This document shows positions 21,863-27,827 of a stretch of 27,827 nt of DNA, piece after piece. The notes under the pieces were generated by a model. That model was given only the letters and a program-made list of their open reading frames with translations, did no database searches and had not been told where the DNA came from. This stretch comes from an uncultured archaeon. GTDB lineage: Archaea; Thermoproteota; Nitrososphaeria; Nitrososphaerales; Nitrosopumilaceae. The stretch covers positions 1-27,827 of the forward strand of contig CATMRH010000003.1 of the NCBI GenBank assembly GCA_950073955.1, written 5' to 3'. Within the stretch, counting starts at the first letter, position 1. Each line of letters opens with the position of its first letter. Position numbers and translations under genes: made by a program.

Positions 21863-23161
21863 TTGAAGAAAACAATTTCTGGAATTAGGGGGATATTTGG
21901 AGAAGATCTTAACCTAAAAGATGTATTAGAATTTTGTAATAATTTTTCGTCTTTAATTAAATCACAAAAATGTGTTATTGGAAAAGACACTAGACCTTCA
22001 GGTTCCATGATGAAAGATACTGCCACTGCTGCATTAATGAAAAATGGAATTAATGTATTTAATTTAGAAACAGTTCCAACTCCCGTGGTTTTTAGAGAAG
22101 CAAGAAAGTATGGTGCTGGATTAGTAATTTCTTCATCTCATAATCCAATAAATTGGAATGGAATGAAATTCATTATAGAAGGAAGAGGGATTAATGAAGA
22201 CGAACTGCCACAAATTATTGAACATCAAGAAATTTTAAAATCAAAAATTGGAACTGAACATGATATATCATCATCATATATTGACGATGCAAAAAAAATC
22301 ATAGGAAATATCGAAAATCAGCCAGAAATAGTGGTAGATATTGGTGGAGGTGCTGCAAAGGGCTTTGCACCAGATTTGTTAAAAAAAATAGGATGTAAAG
22401 TTGAAGTAATAAATGAAGATCTTTCAGGATGCTCTAGAGGTCCTGATCCAACATCTGATGAATTATCTGATTTAATTTCAGCATCCAATAAAAAAGAAAT
22501 TGGATTTGCATTTGACTTAGATGGAGATCGTTTAGTTGTTGTTATAAATGGAAAGAAGCAAATTCCGGATGTGACACTAGGATTAGGTGTTGCGAAATCT
22601 TTGGAGTTAGGATACAAAAGATTTGTTTTAAGTATAGATACAAGTATTTCGATTGAAAAATTCATCACGGAGAAAGGAGGTACTGTTCAAAGATCAAAGG
22701 TAGGAGAGGCAAATGTCATAGATCTTATGTTAAAGACTGATGCACAAGCAGGAGGAGAAGGAAGTAGTGGAGGTTTTATTTTACCAGAGTTCAATTACTG
22801 CAGAGAAGGAATTCTTACCAGTGGTTTAATTTCTTCGATGTTAGGAAATTCAAAATTTGATGAAATTTTGAATTATATGAAAAGTTATTATCAAATAAGA
22901 GATAAAGTTGAAGTTGATTCAAATTTTCATGATAAAATAATTGAACAAGTAAATTCTAAATTTGCAAAAGAATATTCAGAAATAAGTACATTGGATGGAA
23001 TTAAAGGAATTATTGATGAGGATAGTTGGGTTTTGATTAGAAAATCAAACACCGAAGATCTCATAAGAGTTTCAGCAGAATCAAATAATGAAGAAAAATG
23101 TAAAAAAATTATTAAAGATACATTAGAATTAGTGAAACAAAGCTATGACCAAATTAGATGA
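21863..23161 (+). CDS. glmM: Phosphoglucosamine mutase / phosphomannomutase family enzyme
   Basis: 432 residues from a TTG at 21863. All four alpha-D-phosphohexomutase signatures are present: phosphoserine loop SSSHNP with Ser92, metal loop DLDGDR (Asp218, Asp220, Asp222), sugar loop GGEGSSGGF (297-305), and a C-terminal phosphate-binding segment RKSNTEDLIRVSAES. SSG in place of the ESG/EMSG type leaves the substrate open: glucosamine-6-phosphate, mannose-6-phosphate or glucose-6-phosphate. The product would feed nucleotide-sugar synthesis for glycans. The end overlaps thiL by 17 nt. Confidence 0.92.
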   Translation: MKKTISGIRGIFGEDLNLKDVLEFCNNFSSLIKSQKCVIGKDTRPSGSMMKDTATAALMKNGINVFNLETVPTPVVFREARKYGAGLVISSSHNPINWNGMKFIIEGRGINEDELPQIIEHQEILKSKIGTEHDISSSYIDDAKKIIGNIENQPEIVVDIGGGAAKGFAPDLLKKIGCKVEVINEDLSGCSRGPDPTSDELSDLISASNKKEIGFAFDLDGDRLVVVINGKKQIPDVTLGLGVAKSLELGYKRFVLSIDTSISIEKFITEKGGTVQRSKVGEANVIDLMLKTDAQAGGEGSSGGFILPEFNYCREGILTSGLISSMLGNSKFDEILNYMKSYYQIRDKVEVDSNFHDKIIEQVNSKFAKEYSEISTLDGIKGIIDEDSWVLIRKSNTEDLIRVSAESNNEEKCKKIIKDTLELVKQSYDQIR

Positions 23162-24095
23162 ATCTTCAATAATTAAAATTTTTCAGAGGAAATTAGGAAA
23201 CAAGAAATTTATTTCTGAAGATGTAGAAATTTTCAATTTAGGTAAAACCAAAATTGTAGCTAAAATAGATACCCTAGTAGAAAGTACTGACATTCCATCT
23301 AAAATGAAATTAGCAGATGCCGCAAGAAAAAGTATTGTTGCATGTGTTAGTGATTTTGCTGCAAAAGGCATTAAACCTCAATATGGAATTATTTCGGTAA
23401 ATCTACCAAAGACAATTTCACGCTCAAAAATTGATGAGATTGCAGGAGGTTTCAGAAAGGCATGTGATGAATATGGTATTTCAATTATGGGCGGTGACAC
23501 AAATGCAGGCAAAGAAATTGTGTTTAATGTATGTATTTTTGGAAAAACCGACAAAATAGTTAGCAGAAAAGGATCTAAAAAGGGAGATCTGATATTTGTG
23601 ACAGGGCCATTTGGCTATACTTCTGCAGGATTGAATATGCTTCTTGGTAAGAAAAAGGGAAAAAAGAATTTTATTAAAAAATCTATCAAGTCAGTAGTTA
23701 ACCCAAAACCAAAACTCAATTTTGGGATTAAAAATAAAAAATATTTTTCTTCCTCAATGGACTCTAGCGATGGATTATCTACCACTTTAAATGAAATGTC
23801 AAAACAGAGTAAAAAGAAATTTATCATTAACAACATACCTTCAATGAAAGATTTGCAATATTACGCCAAATCTCAAAAATTTGATTTAAACACATTAATT
23901 TTTCATGGTGGAGAAGAATATGAGATTGTATTTACAATATCACCCAAATATAAGCAAATAATTAAAAAAAATGCAAGATTGCTTAAAACACCAGTTATTG
24001 AAATCGGATATGTTACATTAGGTAAAGGAGTTTTTGTTCAAGAGAACAACAATAACATTCGTTTGAAAGATTTAGGATGGAAGCATTTTAAATAA
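23145..24095 (+). CDS. thiL: Thiamine-monophosphate kinase
   Basis: 316 residues. ThiL phosphorylates TMP to thiamine pyrophosphate with ATP. The PurM-like fold shows its metal and substrate residues: SEDVE (Asp26), IDTLVESTDIP (Asp42), VSDFAAKGIKP (Asp70), GGDTN (116-120), TGPFGYTSAG and SSMDSSDGLS (Asp206, Asp209). The glycine-rich first motif is altered (SEDVE for the usual GDDAA), but the acidic residues are kept. It is coupled to the mutase gene by a 17-nt overlap and its stop directly abuts the convergent gene. Confidence 0.9.
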   Translation: MTKLDESSIIKIFQRKLGNKKFISEDVEIFNLGKTKIVAKIDTLVESTDIPSKMKLADAARKSIVACVSDFAAKGIKPQYGIISVNLPKTISRSKIDEIAGGFRKACDEYGISIMGGDTNAGKEIVFNVCIFGKTDKIVSRKGSKKGDLIFVTGPFGYTSAGLNMLLGKKKGKKNFIKKSIKSVVNPKPKLNFGIKNKKYFSSSMDSSDGLSTTLNEMSKQSKKKFIINNIPSMKDLQYYAKSQKFDLNTLIFHGGEEYEIVFTISPKYKQIIKKNARLLKTPVIEIGYVTLGKGVFVQENNNNIRLKDLGWKHFK

Positions 24096-24416
24096 CTATT
24101 CACCATGAGAAAAATCTCGATCTACATTATTTGCAATATTTATTATTGAATCAGCTGGAAGAACAGAAACACATTCTTTCATCCATTTTTCATCTAGATA
24201 CAACAATCGTTTCATATCATCCATAGGAAGTTCATCAGGATTTGAATTAGGATAAAGTGTATGAATTTTGTATCCTTCATTGGCAATTTGTTGACATTTT
24301 TGTTCCAAAGGTAACAAAATCATATCATTGATTGGTGTTTGAAACTGGAAAGCCACAGATCCTAGCAAAGCAACTGTAATTCCAATTCCAATAGCCAATA
24401 GAAGAATTGATGTCAT
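24096..24416 (-). CDS. Small membrane-anchored protein, unknown function
   Basis: 106 residues. One N-terminal hydrophobic segment (about 3-24) is followed by an extracytoplasmic domain of about 80 residues with two Cys (40 and 82) that could pair, and a Pro/Asp-rich YPNSNPDELPMDD middle. No family recognised. The gene directly abuts thiL at its 3' end. Confidence 0.65.
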   Translation of the reverse strand: MTSILLLAIGIGITVALLGSVAFQFQTPINDMILLPLEQKCQQIANEGYKIHTLYPNSNPDELPMDDMKRLLYLDEKWMKECVSVLPADSIINIANNVDRDFSHGE

Positions 24417-24532
24417 TAAAAAAATTCAGTTGATAATAGTATATGAATAATCATTAATTTCAGGTCAATTGACCAAATTAAGCCATGATTGAAAAATCAA
24501 TGTTTTTTAAACCCTTTAAGATGTGGTAGTCA

Positions 24533-25039
24533 TTGTCTGAAATTGAAGCCAAAGTTGAGGAAGTTTTAGTAGCTAAGACTGAAACACTAGTTGAGGAAGT
24601 AAAATCTGAGGCTAAAGTAGAAACAAAATCTCAACCAGAGGTAAAAAAAGAAGGTCCTGAAAAATGGGGAATTGTTCATATTTACAGTAGTTACAATAAT
24701 ACAATTATTCACCTAACTGATCTTACTGGTGCAGAAACCATTGCTATTAGTTCTGGTGGAATACATGTTAATGCTGACAGATACGAATCATCACCATTTG
24801 CCGCAATGAAAGCTGCAAATGCAGTAGTTGAAACTGCAAGAAACAGAGGAATTACTGGATTCCATATTAGAGTTCGTGCAGTAGGTGGAGTTGGTTCTAG
24901 AGTACCGGGTCCAGGTGCACAAGCTGGTATTAGAGCATTGGCAAGAGGTGGATTTAAGATTGGAAGAATTGATGATGTAACACCTATTCCTCATGATACC
25001 ACTAGAAAGAAAGGTGGAAAAAGAGGAAGAAGAGTTTAA
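24533..25039 (+). CDS. rps11: 30S ribosomal protein S11 with acidic N-terminal extension
   Basis: 168 residues from a TTG at 24533, with TTTTTAAA about 26 nt upstream. From residue 44 the protein is canonical S11 ([37 protein letters not shown], the C-terminal [15 protein letters not shown]). The first 43 residues are a Glu/Lys/Val-rich, repeat-like extension ([16 protein letters not shown]), absent from most S11 proteins. S11 forms part of the platform binding the 3' region of 16S rRNA. Its usual neighbours S13, S4 and rpoD are not adjacent. Confidence 0.95.
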   Translation: MSEIEAKVEEVLVAKTETLVEEVKSEAKVETKSQPEVKKEGPEKWGIVHIYSSYNNTIIHLTDLTGAETIAISSGGIHVNADRYESSPFAAMKAANAVVETARNRGITGFHIRVRAVGGVGSRVPGPGAQAGIRALARGGFKIGRIDDVTPIPHDTTRKKGGKRGRRV

Positions 25040-25347
25040 TCAACTATCTTTATTCTCACATCACAATTTTTATTATGTAAATAATCTGTAATAAATAGCA
25101 CAAATTTTTGGGGTTGATCATTTCCTCTATATTTTTCTAGCATATCAAAAAATTTTTTTTCTATACCATTTTGTAAATTAGGTTTAAACGTTAATGTGAA
25201 AAATGTCCAGCCAAATTTTGATGAAGGTTCGCCAAGATCATATCCATTGTAACCATCTACAAGACTTTCCAAATGTGAAAGTGCTATTTTAATTGATAAT
25301 AAATCATCAGCATAATTTTTTGTTCCAACTTCTAAAACTATATTCAT
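25036..25347 (-). CDS. Conserved hypothetical protein after PDCD5-like gene
   Basis: 103 residues, compact alpha/beta: the start [20 protein letters not shown], then a central FTLTFKPN strand, [11 protein letters not shown] helix and the final CDVRIKIVD strand. No membrane segment. No family recognised. ATG overlaps the stop of the PDCD5-like gene by one base, so it belongs to the rtcB operon; its 3' end overlaps rps11 by 4 bp. Confidence 0.72.
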   Translation of the reverse strand: MNIVLEVGTKNYADDLLSIKIALSHLESLVDGYNGYDLGEPSSKFGWTFFTLTFKPNLQNGIEKKFFDMLEKYRGNDQPQKFVLFITDYLHNKNCDVRIKIVD

Positions 25348-25757
25348 TATTCATCAACAGATGATTTATTACTAAGTTTGTCACTTAATGATACAAATTT
25401 TCCATCTTGTTCAATATGGATTTTTGTTGCCATTCTAATACTTAGTCCAACTGATCTAAATAATGTCAATAATTTTCCTCCGTCAATAATTTCATTAATT
25501 TCACCTGTTTTAATCAATTCAGATAATTTTTCTACAATAATTTTAGTTTCGTTGGGAAATTGAGATTCTGCATTTTCTAAAACTTCTAATCCTCTAAATC
25601 CTAATCTATTAACTAGTAAATCTCGTGGATTTTCCAGTGGTTTTTCTTTGGCAACTTCTTGAGTTTTTTCAATTTCTTGTTTTGAGGAGATATTTTTTTT
25701 CATTTCAGCAAGGCGTTTTGCCTTTAATCTTTCAAGTTCGGAATCTTCTTCACTCAA
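25347..25757 (-). CDS. PDCD5/TFAR19-family DNA-binding protein
   Basis: 136 residues from a TTG at 25757. The layout is that of archaeal PDCD5: a charged N-terminal helix ELERLKAKRLAEMKKN, a linker, then a three-helix core (VLENAESQFPNETKIIVEKL, LIKTGEINEIIDGGKLLTLF, ending in RMATKIHIEQDG). PDCD5 proteins bind double-stranded DNA and, in eukaryotes, prefoldin/TRiC; their archaeal role is unsettled. The core is more divergent than in typical archaeal copies, so the call is moderate. It overlaps the end of rtcB by 4 nt. Confidence 0.65.
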   Translation of the reverse strand: MSEEDSELERLKAKRLAEMKKNISSKQEIEKTQEVAKEKPLENPRDLLVNRLGFRGLEVLENAESQFPNETKIIVEKLSELIKTGEINEIIDGGKLLTLFRSVGLSIRMATKIHIEQDGKFVSLSDKLSNKSSVDE

Positions 25758-27202
25758 CCCTTAATCACGCCTATAGGTATCAATTTAGCTACTTTTGTGG
25801 CAATTCCTAGATTGTGAGACACATTCACAACAGCATCAACATCTTTGTATGCTTGAGGAGTTTCTTCCACAATTCCATCTCGTGTTAATGCCTTGATAAA
25901 TATGCCCTTATCATTAAGAGATTTTTTAACATCATCTTCATTATAATTTCTCCTAGCCTTTGTTCTGGACATTGTCCTTCCCGCACCATGTGCTGTTGAA
26001 CCAAAACTCAAATCCATAGAATTGGGTTTACCAAGCAAAATCCAACTTGCAGTTCCCATAGAACCAGGAACCAAAACAGGTTGACCCAAATCACGATATC
26101 GTAATGGTATTTCATCACGATTTGCAGGAAATGCTCTTGTTGCTCCTTTTCTGTGGACAACGACGTTCCGTTCTTTTCCATCAACTTTGTGTTTTTCTAT
26201 TTTTGCAATGTTATGAGCTACATCATAAACTAATTTCATGTCAAGATCAGATTCTGTTTGATTAAAAACACGTTCAAAAGATTTCCTAGTCCAATGAGTA
26301 ATCATTTGTCTATTACTCCATGCAAAATTTAATGCTGCAAACATTGCTTTTCTGTAAGATTCACCTTCCTCTGAAGTGTTAGGAACACATGCAAGTTCTC
26401 TATCTGGTAAATGGATATCATATTTTCTCATTGCCTGTTCTGAAATTCTAAGATAATCACTACAAACTTGATGACCAAATCCTCTAGAACCGCAATGAAT
26501 CAAAATCGTAATAGTTCCTTCTTTAATTCCCATTCTATTTGCTGCTTCTTCATCATGAATTTCTGCAACTTTCTGCACTTCAAGAAAATGATTTCCAGAA
26601 CCTAAACTTCCAAGTTGAGGAGCTCCTCTTTTTCTTGCCCTATCTGAAACTTTGTTTGGATCAGCATTTTTAATTTGACCATTTTCTTCACAAACATCAG
26701 AATCATCTGACGAACCATAGCCATGATCAATTGCCCAACTAACCCCTTTCACCAAAACTTCATCAAGTTCTGAATTAGTGAGCCTGATTGCACCTTTAGA
26801 ACCAACACCTGAAGGAATAGAGCTAAAAAGATCATTAACAAGTTCTTTTAGTTTTGAACGGACTATTTGTTCAGTTAAATTTGAACGGAGTAATCTGACT
26901 CCACAATTGATATCATATCCAACACCACCAGGACTAATCATTCCTTCTTCAGCATCCATAGCTGCAACACCACCTACTGGAAATCCATAACCTTCATGAC
27001 CATCAGGCAAAACAATACTTTGGCCTACGATACCAGGAATACAAGAAACATTTTGTGCCTGCATAATTGTTCTACCAGACAACATTTTTTGTAGTAATGG
27101 TTCATCAGCGTAGATCCTTACAGGAACTTTCATTCCAAGATTGGAATCAGCATCAATTTGATATTGATTTTCTCCAATTTTCTTTGGAGTATTAGTAGAC
27201 AT
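25754..27202 (-). CDS. rtcB: tRNA-splicing ligase RtcB
   Basis: 482 residues, intein-free. RtcB joins 2',3'-cyclic phosphate (or 3'-phosphate) and 5'-OH RNA ends with GTP and Mn, sealing tRNA exon halves after intron removal. Key residues: Asp97 and Cys100 in GYDINCGVRLL, Asn204-His205 in GSGNHFLEV, His236 in HCGSRGFGHQ, and the guanylated His405 in HGAGRTMSR. Start ATG at 27202. Archaea usually use Archease as cofactor; no Archease gene is next to it. Both downstream genes overlap in series (4 nt, 1 nt), forming a compact operon. Confidence 0.96.
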   Translation of the reverse strand: MSTNTPKKIGENQYQIDADSNLGMKVPVRIYADEPLLQKMLSGRTIMQAQNVSCIPGIVGQSIVLPDGHEGYGFPVGGVAAMDAEEGMISPGGVGYDINCGVRLLRSNLTEQIVRSKLKELVNDLFSSIPSGVGSKGAIRLTNSELDEVLVKGVSWAIDHGYGSSDDSDVCEENGQIKNADPNKVSDRARKRGAPQLGSLGSGNHFLEVQKVAEIHDEEAANRMGIKEGTITILIHCGSRGFGHQVCSDYLRISEQAMRKYDIHLPDRELACVPNTSEEGESYRKAMFAALNFAWSNRQMITHWTRKSFERVFNQTESDLDMKLVYDVAHNIAKIEKHKVDGKERNVVVHRKGATRAFPANRDEIPLRYRDLGQPVLVPGSMGTASWILLGKPNSMDLSFGSTAHGAGRTMSRTKARRNYNEDDVKKSLNDKGIFIKALTRDGIVEETPQAYKDVDAVVNVSHNLGIATKVAKLIPIGVIKG

Positions 27203-27290
27203 AGATATCGGTAAAATTTTCTTTCAATCCAATTTAAATCATCAGAAGAATTGTAAAAAATTTTAAATTAATTAGAATTTATTCAAAACT

Positions 27291-27446
27291 ATGTTAGATA
27301 AAGCAACAATCACACAAAAAGCAAATCAATTACTTGCAGAATTGAGAGGAAGTCCAGATAGTGCAATTGATGAAAGAAATTTTAAACAAGGTTATTTCAA
27401 AGCTTTAGAGTGGGTATTGTCAGATACAGGAATTAAACAAAACTAA
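27291..27446 (+). CDS. 51-residue protein, unknown function
   Basis: An ATG ORF (MLDKATITQKANQLLAEL..., ending SDTGIKQN) with TTTTAAATTA about 26 nt upstream, a normal leaderless promoter. The sequence looks coding: helical, mixed-charge, no low-complexity bias. It is divergent from rtcB with an 88-bp gap. No family recognised. Confidence 0.68.
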   Translation: MLDKATITQKANQLLAELRGSPDSAIDERNFKQGYFKALEWVLSDTGIKQN

Positions 27447-27514
27447 TTTTTAGAATAACACTCAAACTTGAAATTGATGAGCTAACTTATCTAGGATAAA
27501 ATAGGTTTTGTATT

Positions 27515-27712
27515 GTGGTTAGAAGACAATTAACTAAAAAAGAAATTGAAGAACAGAAAAAACAACAGAAAATAAGAACAAGTGCTTTAAGAGCTGCCAG
27601 AAGAAGTGGAAAAAGTATCAAAAAAGAAGGCAAAGTAAACAAAGCTAAAGCAAAAACAAAAACACCCAGATCACAAAAGAAAATAGCTACGGTGAGAAAA
27701 TCTCGTTATTAA
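27515..27712 (+). CDS. Very basic 65-residue protein
   Basis: 65 residues from a GTG at 27515. About 40% are Lys or Arg, with an N-terminal amphipathic helix (LTKKEIEEQKKQQKIRTSAL) and a Lys/Ala/Pro-rich tail (KVNKAKAKTKTPRSQKK) like a histone H1-type tail. Only nucleic-acid binding can be inferred. No family recognised. The remaining 115 bases of the window hold no gene I can support. Confidence 0.6.
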   Translation: MVRRQLTKKEIEEQKKQQKIRTSALRAARRSGKSIKKEGKVNKAKAKTKTPRSQKKIATVRKSRY

Positions 27713-27827
27713 TCAGACTATAATCTCAAAAAGATCAATTTTTTGAGGCTAGATCATATCAAAATTACTCTATACGCACAAAATTAGGATAAGAAGTAGA
27801 TTTATTTTCTCATAAATTGAAATCAAA

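Overview
The window is about 33% GC by eye, densely packed and entirely archaeal in content. Top6A/Top6B, aIF2-beta, RIO1, S17e, an HMf-type histone, a Cgi121-type KEOPS domain, DUF373, DUF424, a DUF5679-like zinc ribbon, an archaeal-length PurA and a blue-copper plastocyanin point to an ammonia-oxidising thaumarchaeon of the Nitrosopumilus type. Many genes begin with TTG, and a TATA-like box about 26-28 nt upstream of the start codon indicates leaderless transcripts. This lineage call is inference from gene content; no rRNA gene is present.

Layout. 1-592: a membrane-anchored HSP20-like protein. 593-5926 (minus strand): an information-processing run, transcribed as DUF5679-like zinc ribbon, aIF2-beta, DUF424, RIO1 kinase, Pno1-like KH protein, Top6B, Top6A. 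6178-9188 (plus): a membrane-anchored unknown, a DUF373 membrane protein, cis-prenyltransferase UppS (with no canonical start codon) and a Nudix hydrolase. 9168-11626 (minus): PyrF, a conserved unknown and PurA. 11707-13928: small zinc-binding and membrane proteins, including a YggX-like protein, a winged-helix protein and a 29-residue acidic peptide. 13977-17110: an RNA-modification group with Sua5/YrdC (t6A) and a THUMP protein on the plus strand, facing a MoaD/ThiS-Cgi121 fusion, S17e and TatD on the minus strand. 17207-21809: histone, tRNA-Cys, plastocyanin, an AIPR-family defence protein with a PD-(D/E)XK-like N-terminus, small zinc proteins, a second winged-helix protein, micro-genes and tRNA-Thr. 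21863-25039: GlmM-like mutase, ThiL, a small anchored protein and S11. 25036-27712: RtcB with a PDCD5-like protein and an unknown, then two small genes.

Themes. Translation and RNA maturation dominate: aIF2-beta, RIO1 with a Pno1-like partner, S17e, S11, Sua5 with Cgi121 for t6A, a Tan1-like THUMP protein, and RtcB for tRNA splicing. The most unusual items are the ubiquitin-like/Cgi121 fusion with an internal Gly-Gly, the uppS gene without ATG/GTG/TTG, the AIPR gene standing alone among housekeeping genes, the acidic repeat tail on S17e, and the near-universal overlap or abutment of convergent gene ends. I see no CRISPR array, insertion sequence, prophage or integrase, and no gene-free stretch longer than about 300 bases.
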